NCBI GenBank assembly: GCA_020002185.1 | Contig: JAHLWY010000214.1 | Span: forward strand, 1-64,000 | Length of the DNA stretch: 64,000 nt | Direction: 5' to 3' | Source: Paraescarpia echinospica | Lineage: Eukaryota; Annelida; Polychaeta; Sabellida; Siboglinidae | In this document: positions 22,566 through 33,871 of the stretch, in pieces | Layout: every line of letters begins with the position of its first letter | Numbering within the stretch: the stretch's first letter is position 1 | The notes under the pieces: generated by a model | The model's database searches: none | What the model was told of the DNA's origin: nothing | What the model saw: the letters and a program-made list of their open reading frames with translations, nothing else | Translations under genes and position numbers: made by a program

Positions 22566-23358
22566 ATGCCCCCTGACAGTCTTTCCATAGAGTAACTCAA
22601 AAGGTGAACATTTCATGCTCTCCTGGGGTGCTTCGCGGTATGCAAACATAAGAGGTTCCAGATACCGATCCCAGTCTCATGGACGTTCAGAGCACATCCG
22701 CCTTAGCATCCGTTTTAAGGTACCGTTCCATTTCTCTACCAATCCACTGGCCATGGGATGGTAAGGAGAAGAGTGGACTTGTTGGATAGAGAGCAACCTA
22801 GCTACCTCGGTCATAGTTTTGACACGAACTGACTGCCATTATCGCTGAGTACTACTTTAGGCAGACCCACCCTCTTGAGAACATCTTCAGAAGAGCGTCT
22901 GCTATCGTTTCCGTGTCGATATTCGACACCGCTACCGCTTCTGGGTATTTAGTAGCGAAATCTACCAGGCTTAAAATCCACCGATTACCTCTCTCTGTCA
23001 CTGCGGTTAAGGGACCTACCAAATCTATAGCTACCTTTTCAAAGGGCGTGTTTACGATGGGGATCATTTGTACAGGAACCTTAGGAACATTGTCTCGACT
23101 AATGGTCCTCTGACAGATGACACATGACTGGCATATTCTATGGACATCACCTACTATCCCTGGCCAGTAGAAGTTAAGGAGGATTCTGTCTAGCGACTTC
23201 CTAATTCCCTGATATCCAGATAGGATGGTTTCATGTCGGGGAACTACTAGTTGTTTCACAGTCTCACCCTCTTTCTCTTTCTGATACAAGCAATGCAGTA
23301 GCCCCCTTTTGATCACGAATTGACGTGTTAATTCTCCCTTAGGTTTCACTTTAGTCAC
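22560..23358 (-). pseudogene. Gypsy integrase (zinc-binding plus rve core), 3' end degraded
   Basis: The minus-strand frame 23358-22852 has the H2C2 zinc-binding region (HETILSGYQGIRKSLDRIL, then CQSCVICQRT) and the start of the catalytic core, VAIDLVGPLT, with its first Asp. The frame breaks at 22852. Further pieces to about 22560 in other frames include VHSSPYHPMASGLVEKWN, with the catalytic Glu, and YREAPQESMKCSPFELLYG. Thus D and E are present but the frame is lost. Confidence 0.8.
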
Positions 23359-23359
23359 A

Positions 23360-23770
23360 TCAGCCGAATCAAAGCATTTCTTTAAGGTCTCACCCCCTCT
23401 TGATCTCTCAAGAAATCATCGGCGGATATACACGCACCAACAACTTGAAGCACTATCAAAGGTTTTGTGGGCTTGGAAAGGCGCTCCCGTTGAGCACCGG
23501 TTTGTACAGCATACCCTGTGACTGGGGTGTCATTCAAAGGGGTCTCAGCAGTAACGGGACACCATCTGACTTGGTTCCCCGAAAAGGAGAACCTTCACTC
23601 TTATCGGAACAAGGCAAATTTAATTCAACAACGTTGCCAATGAGTAAGTCATAAACTGGGTTGTTTAGACATAGGGCTTCAATTTCTCCTGTGAAAAGGG
23701 AGTTCTCACATGGCAACTAGCAGTCGGGACTTCAATGACGGATCGGTCTATCAGCATAAGGACTCTGGTT
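23360..23770 (-). pseudogene. Gypsy protease remnant
   Basis: NNPVYDLLIGNV (23655-23620) matches the conserved end of the gypsy retropepsin. Upstream are HVRTPF and LIDRSVIEVPTA. The catalytic DTG/DSG region and the gag zinc knuckle are absent, which suggests a deletion joining gag to the protease. Downstream, a short linker leads straight to integrase. Confidence 0.6.
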
Positions 23771-24520
23771 TTCCCAGTTAACTGATTCTCCAACAAGAAC
23801 TGCTTTCTCAGTATGTGTTCTTTAAGGCCCTCGAAAGATTAAATAATGTTTTACAAAGACATCCACTGAGTCAAATAATGCTCCATACGAGCAAAATACT
23901 GCGACACTGTTTCGGTCGAATTTAGAGAACAGGTATAAAACTTCTTACCAAAATCGCCTACAGTCAGTCGGTACTATCCTAGCAATGCTTGCTTCAACTG
24001 GTCATAATCGTTGGCCACGGAAATCGGGGAACGGGAATAAACCTCCAGTGCTTGACCGGTTAACAATGCGCTCAGAAATATAGCGTAATTCTCGCGCTCC
24101 CAACCCTGGTTTTCCGCATATATTTCAAATCGCTGGAGATATGCATCAATCGAATCCCTGTCTTCGTTAAAACAGGGCAACGGAGGACGACGGACTCTTT
24201 TAGTAATGGCTGAAGCATTACTCATTGAATCTCGAATCTCTATGGTCGTAGCCTCCTTATGAAGCCTGGCCATATTTTCTTCATGCTCCATTTCACGCGC
24301 GCGTATCTCCATATCGGCCTGCCTTGCCGCCTCCTTTTCTCGGAGCTCGGCCTGGAGCCCCTTCTTCTCCATATCGGCCTGGAGCCTCTCTTTCTCCGCC
24401 TCGCGAGGGGGCCTGTCGCTCAGCCCGGGCGGTTCCTTGTTCATCGCGAATGAATGTCTGTAGTTCGGGATCTGTTAATCCTAACTTCTCGCCTAACATA
24501 ATTAATTGAACGAGATCCAT
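23771..24520 (-). pseudogene. Gypsy gag with SCAN-like region
   Basis: Frame 24444-23974 has a charged coiled-coil segment rich in E, K and R (EAEKERLQADMEKK), then RPPLPCFNEDRDSIDAYL, then FEIYAENQGWERENYA and YDQLKQALLG. The segment beyond, in another frame, contains YDFGKKF-like and ETVSQYFARMEHYL matches. This is the gag/SCAN-like arrangement of a gypsy group common in molluscs and fish. A start near 24520 reads MDLVQLIMLGEKLGLT, which probably is the true N-terminus, in a different frame. Confidence 0.7.
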
Positions 24521-25117
24521 GTTTGCTAACTAGTGCAACACACGAAATAATCACTAAACGAATATTACGTTCAAGTAATGCAAAAGATAAATCACCTGTA
24601 AACAACAAAAGTGCTAGCTACGCTACAACACTCCACACAATCTTCTCATAAGACTGGAATAATGAAATCACTATACAATTTCAACCACGCCGTGTCAACT
24701 ATCAATACACAAACATTCTTTGGGACTTCAATCTGCCCAATGCCAACTCGGCAATTGCAACAAGTAATTCAACTTCCTCGTACAGCTGAAAGATAACAAA
24801 GCTCCTACTTACCCTTAATTCGACGATTAATCTATGGTCCTTTACCGCTGCAATAAACAAGTCTAATGCCTCAAAACGTGAATGACATACTGTAAGTGTA
24901 GCGAGAAAATGGGACTCAGAATTATGTCCTGGCAGAAACGACAAGGGGCATGTGAATTACCCCACACTGCAGCTACTGGAATATATGTAGGTTTCGTCTC
25001 TAGCCATGGAACAACGCTGTCACTCCGCGGAACCAAAGTGCATCGAAGTTCTACGTTGCCGTCACGTGTTACCCGCAATTTATGGCGTTGACCGAAGGTG
25101 TTATTTTAATTTCCCCC

Positions 25118-25143
25118 TCGCCGGAATCCCGCATACGAGCCCC
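25118..25143 (-). promoter_or_regulatory. Retroelement primer-binding site, tRNA-Pro-like
   Basis: Minus strand directly after the LTR: TTGGGGGCTCGTATGCGGGA. This resembles the tRNA-Pro 3'-end complement (TGGGGGCTCGTCCGGGAT) with a small insertion in the middle. Confidence 0.55.
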
Positions 25144-25675
25144 CAATTATGTCACGGATTAGCGAGGTCTCCGTACACTAGATGGCTCAGGCTAATAGGG
25201 TTCTTATATATCAAGGTCAACGCATATGAGAAAGAACGGTTATCGTGAACAAGCAACAAAGAACGAGGAAAATTTAATAAACTTTATTACAGGATATCTT
25301 CCTTTTGGTAAATATATCGATTATGTGGTGCGTTTTGTCAATTGATTCTGTAATATCTTATTAATGATTGTTGATGAATTTCTAAATTTGTTATCATAAA
25401 AAGTGAATGAGCACTACAGTTTTCCTTTTTGTAACAAAACATGGAAATCTTTCCGTGGCCATTTCCCAGTTTTCAAAAGGCAGACATAAGCTGTCAGCAA
25501 ACACTTTCCCTGCTGAGGTCTGTATTAAGTAATAATTTTGTCAATTTTTGTGGAGCAAAGAGATTTGTGAAAATACGCTTTGTGTACTCTAGGCAAATCC
25601 TGCACTGGTATATAGCCAATAGACTGAGAGAGACCATTAATATCTGCTTTAAGAATAAAAAATTTATAATTTACA

Positions 25676-26095
25676 TTGTCTGACTCTGGTTCCAGAAAGA
25701 CTATAAGGACTCCTATTTTTTATCGCCAAATTTACGGACTTTCTGGAGCAGCGGATGAAAGAACTGCCAGCACAACGAACGACTGGACAGTGGACATCAT
25801 CATCCTCACACTCCACGTCGTACTAATCGTCTCTGTACGAATGGTCATGGGACAAGTTGCTAGGACCTGGTTCACATGTACTCTACAACCAAACAGAAAA
25901 GTCAAGCAATATGCTTGTGCATATGTCGAAACAGTTGCATCGAGTCTTAAAGTCAAAAAAGAGCTCTACGAATTGGGTGTAAATCTGATGGGAGACTTGT
26001 CAAAGCAGCTACCTATGGTCCTCCGGCAGGTGGGATCACCTCCATTACTGCAACCAGTTGCGCCTCCATCATACCGCCGTCTTCTTCCACTGCCA
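25676..26095 (-). pseudogene. Copy of the unknown-protein exon, broken
   Basis: On the minus strand the splice acceptor (GTTTATGGCAG) is kept near 26095 and the frame opens EEDGGMMEAQLVAVM-like, matching 16362-15790. A TAG follows soon after and several frameshifts break the rest. Its C-terminal half past about 25680 is missing or unrecognisable. Confidence 0.65.
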
Positions 26096-26149
26096 TAAAC
26101 AAATAATATATTATACCAAAAAACGACATCATTGTTGATTTGTGTGCTA

Positions 26150-26620
26150 GTGGTCATTGACAGTATTACTTTACTCTCATACTTGCACTGCAATGTGTTG
26201 TAATAAACATACAGGGATAATATACTGCCATGTTAGCACTACAAAGTGTTGTCACCAACAGAGAGGGATAATGAACTGTCATGTGTGCATTGCAAAGTGT
26301 TATCACCAATTAACAATGGTAATTCAATGTCCTTGATCTACTATGTTTTGTCACCAACTGACACTCATACTTTACTGCAATACTGCCACATGTCCACTGC
26401 AATATGTTGTCAGCAAATGACAGTGATAATGTACTGTCAAACGTGTAGTGGAATGTGCTGTCACCAACAGACATGGATAATGTATTGTCATACGTCCACT
26501 GCAATGTGCTGTTATCAATTACCAATGGTAATAATTGCAATAAATGATTTATTGTCATTCTTCTACTAATATATTTTATCACAGAATGACCGTCATTATT
26601 TAACATGATATGCTAACTGC
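26150..26620. repeat. 51-bp minisatellite, copy B
   Basis: Same family as 16430-16860 and same orientation, with more variation between units. Flanked downstream by ATGCATTAGGCAAAACAATG as in copy A. Confidence 0.8.
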
Positions 26621-27749
26621 AATGTGCTGCCACCAATTTCTACTCCGGGTAGGAATGAAACAGGATTTCGTCATATTATGCATTAGGCAAAACAATGAAA
26701 GCCTTAGACATCAGCCAGCAATGGAAGGATGATTTACTTGTACATAGATGAAATAATGCAAGCCTTGTTTTATGGACATATACTAAACCATATGACAACA
26801 TGTTAAACATTATAATAACACACATTATTATAATATATCTTAAAACAATGTAATTTAATAGAGCATATTAATATAATTTACACAACATAATGAAAGAGCA
26901 TCACATATTATTTATATAATTTCACTTACATGATGTCATATACAAATGAAACGTGTTGTATATTTGTGGGTACAACAGCATCCTTTTTATTATATGCCAG
27001 GTAAAAAAAAAAAAAAATTTCTCAAGAAATCTCGATCCCAAACTTGTCATGCAGTGTACTGCTTGATTATTTCAAGTCATGCTTTAGGTGCTATTATCAC
27101 TCAGGGTGTAGCGCTGTAGTAATTACATAAATCAACCACAATAATTATTAACATGTCGTGGCCATTATCCAAAACACTTACTATTAAATAATAAGGGTTA
27201 CTGCCTATTTTTTTTAAATACAACCAAAAATCATGTTTCTTTTTACTTGGCTTCAAATTATCATAACTCTTGTACAACAGTTTACAATTGTATATTTTCT
27301 GTATTATTCTTTCTCATTTACGACTATGTTTCTTATATAGCTTTAAAAGCATCGAGGAATAAAACGTGCACTAAACACGCTTTTACGTATAAACATGGAT
27401 ACGACGGAAGAGAAATATTATCACGGTTGCTGTGAACACAATATAAGTAAAGGAAATCTGGTAAATCTTCGTTGGCATTGCGTACAAAGACGGATGTTGT
27501 CATCGTATAGAGACGGTAAAACGGCGATTATAACTCGTTCGCGTGCGTTGACTGAGTGGGGCCGGCTTCCGGTCGATCAGTAATATGACTTGATTTTCAC
27601 CAAGTCATTCACCTGTCATGGAACTTGAGGCAGAGCGAATGTCTGCATAGAATCTGAGTAGTTCCCCGGGGATTTGTTTTTATTCTACATTTTCAGCTGT
27701 GAATAGTGTCGTTGGGTTCCCAACATGTGATTTAGTATTTTCAATATAG
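26621..27749. other. Non-coding part of duplication copy B
   Basis: Aligns with 16860-19410, with deletions. The conserved short plus-strand frame at 27395-27583 (DTTEEKYYH, GRLPVDQ) is the only hint of coding. No gene supported. Confidence 0.45.
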
Positions 27750-29935
27750 ATTCAAATCAAATCGTGACATTTATATTGCGCCGTCCAACAATCGTTGCTC
27801 ACGGCGCCTTACAGAATGTTCGGGAAAACAGGTAAGTCTTAAGGTTTGATTTAAAATCAGTGTTTGTCATTGTTGTTGCAGTTAGCTTTTGCGGCAGCAA
27901 GTTCCATAGAGTTGGGGCTGTCACGCAAAAGGATGTATCACCCCAGCGACGCGTTGCACGTGGTACACATAAATGATTGTGTTCACTGGAGCACAACAAT
28001 CGAGTTGGCTGACGTCGGGTCACACATTTGGTGATATACTGTGGTGCACAGCCAGTCAGTGCTCGGTGCGTGAGTAGAAGTATCTTATACTCTACTCTAA
28101 CTGCTATTGGCTGCCAGTGCAGCTTGATCAATAGAGATTTTCCAATCATCTGTTGACTCTGGACAAGTCCCCAATACCTGGAAAGAAGCCAATGTAACAG
28201 CAATTTTTAAGAAAGGAAGTAGAGCAGAAACATCTAACTACAGACCAATATCCTTAACACCTGTGGTTTCTAAACTTCTTGAACACATCATACATAGTCA
28301 CATTATGAAACATCTTGAACAGCACCACATTCTAACTGACCACCAACATGGCTTCCGTGCCAAAAGATCAACTGAAACACAATTAATTCAAACAATCCAT
28401 GACATAAGCAAATCACTTGATGAGAAGAAATCTGTAGACATGGCCATCCTTGACTTCACCAAAGCATTCGATAAAGTTCCACATAAAAGATTAATCCACA
28501 AACTCAAACACTATGGCATCACAGGCCCAATATCATCATGGATAAATAGCTTCCTTACAGGAAGAACTCAACAGGTCGTTATAAATGGATCTAAGTCAAC
28601 ATCAACTCAAGTCATTTCTGGGGTACCACAGGGCACAGTACTGGGGCCCCTACTTTTCCTACTTTACATAAATGACCTGCCAGACAATCTTTCCTCAACT
28701 GTTCGCCTTTTTGCAGACGACTGCCTGTTATATTCACCGATTAAAACTGACCAAGACACATCTGTCCTCCAAAACGATCTGCTCAAACTTGAGAAATGGC
28801 AACACACGTGGCTTATGAAATTCAACCCCACTAAATGTTATACAATGACAATAGCCTCAAGAAAACCGACACCAAATCTCTACACATTCTGCGGACAACA
28901 ACTTAAATCTGTTGAATCACACTGTTATCTTGGCATACATATATCAAATACATTAAATTGGACAATACAAAGCAACTCGGTCACAAAAAAAGCACAACAG
29001 ACATTGGGAATGATTAGAAGAAATTTAAATAAATGCCCAACCCAAATCAAGTCCATAGCCTACACAACCCTTGTCCGCCCCATACTTGAATATGCGTCAG
29101 CATCATGGGATCCACATTGCCTAAGAAATATCAAACTCATAGAAAGAACCCAGAGACAAGCCGCCAGATTTTGTAAGAACAACTATTCTAGAGAGCCTGG
29201 AACGGTAACACAACTCCTTAAAGATCTCCAGTGGGACACCCTCCAATCACGAAGAAAAACCCAAAGACTTAGCATATTATATAAAATGGAACATAACCTC
29301 ATAGATATCCCACTAGATCAATACACCAAACGCAACACCAGATGCTCACGTAAACATAATAAACAGTTAGTACAAATCAGGCACTCGACAAACATATTTG
29401 GAAACAGCTTTTTCCCAGTCACAATAAAAGAGTGGAATTCTCTACCTCCAAGCATTGTATCAAGTACGTCACTGAATTCATTCCAGATTAGCCTAGCCCA
29501 ACATGTAAAAAATTAATCCATAAGAGCCACCATGCGCACTGGCGTGATGTGTCCATAGGACATTTTGCCAGTCAAAATACAGATACAGATACAGGTGTGA
29601 CATGACAGAACTTCCTGGCGTCGTCGACAAGGCGAGCCGCCCACTTCTGTACTCTCTGCAACCGTTCAAGTTGTTTCACAGGCAGTCGGTGGAGTAATGC
29701 ATTGCCATCGTCAAGTCTGCTGGTAACAAACGCATGTATGACTTGTTCTGTCGCTGCAGGTGTTAGATAACGTCTTATTCTTACAATATTTCGGAGATGG
29801 AAAATTGTACATTTACAGACCGCAGTCACGTGCGTCTCCATCTTCATCTCAGCATCGAACTGTACACCAAGATTCCGTACATTCTGAGTTACAGTGACCA
29901 AACAGTCTCCAATGCATAGTGTGTGCAGATTGTGT
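27750..29935 (-). mobile_element. L2/CR1-like LINE 3' end, split by another LINE
   Basis: The right piece (29967-29590, minus) reads LGVQFDAEMKMETHV and RVQKWAARLVDDARK. The left piece (28203-27799) resumes with LHWQPIAVRVEYKIL and TAPTLWNLLPQKL, ending at a stop. The two are the two halves of one RT C-terminus, separated by the LINE at 28150-29590. The 3' end on the minus strand, GGACGGCGCAATATAAATG, is typical of L2/CR1. Copy A of the duplication has no such insertion between AATATAAATG (19410) and TGTACACTCG, so it entered after duplication. Confidence 0.85.
28150..29590 (+). mobile_element. CR1/jockey-superfamily LINE, RT intact, nested
   Basis: The open frame starts in RT at the insertion junction and runs to TAA near 29516, about 450 codons. 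A conservative start codon is not informative because the 5' end is truncated. It contains NYRPISLTPV, ILDFTKAFDKVPHKRL, GVPQGTVLGPLLF and RLFADDCLLY, and C-terminally YLGIHISNTLNW and IKEWNSLPPSIV. All active-site residues are present and there are no stops. The tail is a short hexamer repeat, ATACAGATACAGATACAG, at 29572-29590. It is one of the youngest insertions here. Confidence 0.9.
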
Positions 29936-30202
29936 ACATTCGTTGCATATCGCATAGGTGTATCCATAGAGCCCGAGGGGCATGTGTCCCTAGATCTTCA
30001 TAATTTAGCGAGTCACTAGACCTTTTTTCAATGTGTTCCTGATAGTGCCCCCTAATCCTTTGGAATGTGTTCCCTTCAAGTTTAAATTAAGCTGATGTTA
30101 CGGAGACGCGGCGGCGAAACAAATCAACAGCAAATCATATATGTATGTAACGATTTTCCCGTTTATGTGAAAAATATGTTGTTCGAAACGTAAAACGCAA
30201 TG

Positions 30203-31928
30203 ATTTAACAAGATTTAACAAGATTGCCATCCAGAGAATTAACTCTAGATGGCAGGTGGACAAGGAAGCCCTTTGGCTTATCGAGAGTCCAACCCTTTTA
30301 TCTACATATATCCAGCCCTTCTGAGGTATGTGTCGATTTTATTTTTAAACATATTCACACAACTAGCACTCACACAATCATCAGATAATCTGTTCCATTC
30401 ATTCACAGTCCTTTGTGAAAATGAGAACTTTCTCACGTCTAATCTACATTGCTCCTTTACTAATGTAACTTTATGTCCTCTAGTCTTTCTATCTTTCTTA
30501 ACTGAAAAAAACATATTTCTATCAATATTTTCATAACCATTCAATATTTTAAACACTTCTATCTGATCTCCTCTCAGTCTCCTAGTCTCTAGTGTTGTTA
30601 AACCACATTCTTTTAGGCGTTTTTCATAACTAAGATCCCACAGTTTTGGTATAATTTTAGTCGCTCTCCTCTGTACTCTTTCTAGCATATCTATGTCCTT
30701 CTTGCGGTATGGCCTCCACGCTTGTATACAATATTCTAAATGAGGCCTAACTATTGTTTTGTACAGCGGTATTATTAGTTCTTTTTCTTTATATGCTATA
30801 TTTCGCCTAATCAATCCAAGGATTTGATTTCCCTTTGAAGCTGCTATTCCACACTGCTCTGAAACCTTCATGTCAGTACTATTGGTCAGCCCTAAGTATT
30901 TGTCTTTTACAGTAGTACTTAGTACAGTTCCCCCCATTGTATATTCTACATATTCGTTCCCATGTCCTGTGTGAAGGCATTTACATTTCCCAAAATTGAA
31001 CAACATTTGCCACTTTTCAGACCATTTGATCAACCTGTCAAGATCATCTTGTAAATGCTGTCTATCCCCTTCACTTTTAATCTTTCTAAATACTTTTGTA
31101 TCATCTGCAAATTTCAACACCTTGCTAGCTATATCATCGTCCAAATCGTTTATATATATTAAGAATAATATAGGTCCCAGTACTGATCCCTGTGGAACCC
31201 CACTCAAAACTGATTTCCAGTTTGAAGCCTCCCCATCAACAACTACCCGTTGTCTTCTGTCAATCAGCCATTTTTCTATCCAGTTAATTATACCATTTCC
31301 TATGCCATGGGCTTTTAGTTTAAGCAGTAATCTCTGATGTGGCACTTTGTCGATAGCTTTTTGAAAATCTAAGTAGATGATATCTACTGGTGATCCATCA
31401 TCTACCCACTTAGTGATATCTTCCAAAAAACATAACATATTTGTTAAGCATGACCTCGCTTTTAGAAACCCATGTTGAGATGGGTTTATCAAGTTATGTT
31501 TAACAAGAAAATCCACCATGTGATCTTTAATTAGTCTTTCTAATAATTTACAAATCACCGATGTTAAACTAACTGGTCTATAATTATTTGACTTGTTTCT
31601 CGAACCTTTTTTAAATAACGGTATAATGTTTGCTTCTTTCCATTCTAAAGGAACCACTCCCTCTTCTAATGACAAGTTGAAAACTGTTGCAAGCGGTATG
31701 CTAATTTGTTCTACAATTTCCACTAGTAGTTTGTGTGGAATACCATCCACTCCAGGTGATTTATTTTCCTTCATAGCCCTAATTTTCTTAGCTACCATTT
31801 CTGGGGTTACAATTAACTGTCTTAAATAGTCTGATTCTGCCCCCTTGAACTTAGCCTCTGGTACTGGAAGTGAACTAGTGTCTTCTCTGGAAAACACTGA
31901 ACTAAAATACTCATTTAGGTCTTCTGCT
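30203..31928 (-). mobile_element. CR1/jockey-superfamily LINE, RT intact, inserted in copy B
   Basis: The minus-strand frame 31954-30302 (550 codons) contains SPGVDGIPHKLL, NNYRPVSLTSVICKLLE, IIYLDFQKAIDKVPH (Phe usual before Asp is Ile here), SGVPQGSVLGPILF and LKFADDTKVF. The C-terminus has RPHLEYCIQAWRPY and TVNEWNRLSDDCV. The listed start (31954) lies in flanking sequence, so the first dozen residues are not element-encoded. The 3' UTR ends AATCTTGTTAAATCTTGTTA. Copy A is uninterrupted at this point (near 19686). A second, broken member of the family lies at 63240-64000. Confidence 0.9.
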
Positions 31929-32300
31929 CGTAATACGTAACCTAACAATCCCACGAACCACGCCCGTGTGGCGAATACTTCGGCAAAAAAGCCCCTGTGT
32001 CATGGACTTTGCAATATGGAGAAGACGCAGACAGAATAATGTTTATGCCTACCCTCGTATCAATAGCATAGCAATACAAATATAATTTAACACATTTAAC
32101 ACTGTCATGGCAGGGCCTATCGATGAACAAACAACGAGTATCTGCGAGCACGCCATGATGTTTAAATACACGTAATGATGTAGTTTGTTTTCTAAAATGT
32201 GTTAAATATTACTGTCGCGACTGACAAATAACTACCGCGCATATTTTGCTAGTAGTGATAATTATATTGAAGCTATTTCGGACTCGTTTTTATTGTTACC

Positions 32301-33095
32301 ATACATGGGGTCAAATGCATTTAAATGCGACTGATCCAGTATTTGCATTTTACAATTTGGAGCCAACAATATTTGCATTTGGATTGTAAAAGTATTTGAC
32401 AAATCTAATATTTTTCAAATACCTTTTTCAACTACACATATCATTTAATTATGTCAATGAAAACTGTTATCACAGCTGTGCTTAATTAAATGTTTGCTTG
32501 GTCTGAGCAGTTGATACAGGTCAATCATGTTACTTATGTGATCACCAAGGAATGACATTAACTTAGAGAAAACCGGCCTCCGTATAGCTCTTTTATTAAC
32601 AGACCAACTGCAGCCAGTTGCATGCTTTGATCATTAACTCAACTTTAACGTGGGTCATTGTCAGATGGATGATCAGTGTATCAACAGGCCTGCCGTATGG
32701 TCAGATTAGCAAGCATTTAATTTATAGTGTGTGGCTTAATATAATTTTATTAAAAGACAGTGTCATAGTTTAGTGCATCAGTGGGCACAGGAAATGAAAA
32801 GCAGTATTAACCTGTCACAGGGGAACAATTTAACAATATGTGAGCAATTAGAACAGGGTACTATTGACTCAATGAACTCCTTTTATTCTGGATAAACAAT
32901 GGTCAAGTATAGCTCTTTTTATAATTATTTATTGTGCACGGGCACGAGAACGTCAAGAGAATTAGACAAGTATTTGAAATACTTTTGAAAAGAATTTGCA
33001 GTTGCGTTTGACATAAACAAAATGTATTTGCATTTGAAATGTCAAAAAAATATTTGCATTTAAATATATTTCTATGTATCTGACCCCATGTCTGA
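32301..33095. mobile_element. Short inverted-repeat transposon, hAT-like, non-autonomous
   Basis: The ends are ACATGGGGTCA (left, 32303) and TGACCCCATGT (right, to 33092). The flanks TTGTTACC (32293-32300) and TGGTTACC (33096-33103) look like an 8-base target duplication with one change. The matching site in copy A (near 20058) reads TTGTTACCCCCAGAACCC with no insertion. The 795-bp interior holds no long frame. An 8-base duplication fits hAT elements, but the termini are not the usual hAT consensus. Confidence 0.75.
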
Positions 33096-33103
33096 TGGTT
33101 ACC

Positions 33104-33871
33104 CCAAGAAACCTAATAGACATACCTAACTTGGTATATTTTCAGCATTATCACTCAAACATTGACAGCTAAGCAACCTAACACATATTCGTTTTATTCG
33201 TTACGTAAAGCGCACCCGGTCACTCCTACCTCCGCGTAACGCTTCGTTACGTCAACCCTTAGATCTACACCCCAACTCACAAAGTGGCGTAGGCTATATG
33301 GTTGACGGCAACGGTTTCGCTATATAAAGACATACTTGCCTTATATAGACAATTTTACGACTAGCTACCTTTTAATAGGGTCGATCGGGTTGCCCAAAAC
33401 ATAACTGTATTCTGGTGGGCCTATGCATTAACAATTACCCTGTTTCACTACATTGTCCAGGAATCCCAAGGTTACGGTAAGATATGAGAAACCAGGCTGT
33501 TCATGTTACGTCATCCACAATGAACAGAACATATCCAAAGAAGCATTTTTATTGTTGAAATCACAGACCGGAACACTTTTACATTTGTGGGATTTGAATC
33601 TGTTCACACCGGTACAAGTATCCACAAACAACAACAATTTTAACATACTACTGTTTCCGATCTGTTGTCCACACGTATCCCTTCTTAAACGTGATGTGCG
33701 AATGTCAACATGTTTCTTTCCTGAACCATTCTTTAAAAATGACTGAGTCCCACACACGTTATATCTCAATAGTTTGTTAACATTGCGAGTGTTAATATTT
33801 AACTTGTCACTTGTGAACTAGAAGCCACATATATCACGGCTCCGGTTAATTATGAGAACAGCCACGTGATT
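33104..33871. other. 3' region of the zinc-finger gene (copy B)
   Basis: Aligns with 20060-20858. Contains no supported gene. By position it is the 3' UTR or downstream flank of the minus-strand zinc-finger exon. Confidence 0.5.

Larger units (their letters stand above)
21039..25291 (-). mobile_element. Gypsy-type LTR retrotransposon, SCAN-like gag, defective
   Basis: Right LTR 25146-25291 begins TGTCACGGATTAGCGAGGTC (plus orientation) and ends TTTATTACA. The same opening lies at 21039-21059, which I read as the remaining end of the other LTR. Read on the minus strand after the right LTR: a tRNA-Pro-like primer-binding site, gag, a protease remnant and integrase. A LINE occupies 21115-22565 and the element is missing everything between the integrase end and the left LTR, including reverse transcriptase and RNase H. 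The flanks GTGGG and GGATA do not form an obvious target duplication. Confidence 0.75.

Noticed and set aside
23358..23770. Simple deletion of RT from the gypsy element as the only explanation
   Set aside because: Not accepted outright, because integrase-before-RT order is known in Gmr1-like elements and the protease-integrase spacing looks natural; kept as an open alternative.
27799..29967. Two separate minus-strand LINEs
   Set aside because: The RT C-terminus continues from one piece to the other across the inserted LINE, so they are one element.
30302..31954. Host gene encoding a 550-residue protein
   Set aside because: All motifs are LINE reverse transcriptase, and the first residues are encoded by flanking DNA that copy A shows without the insertion.
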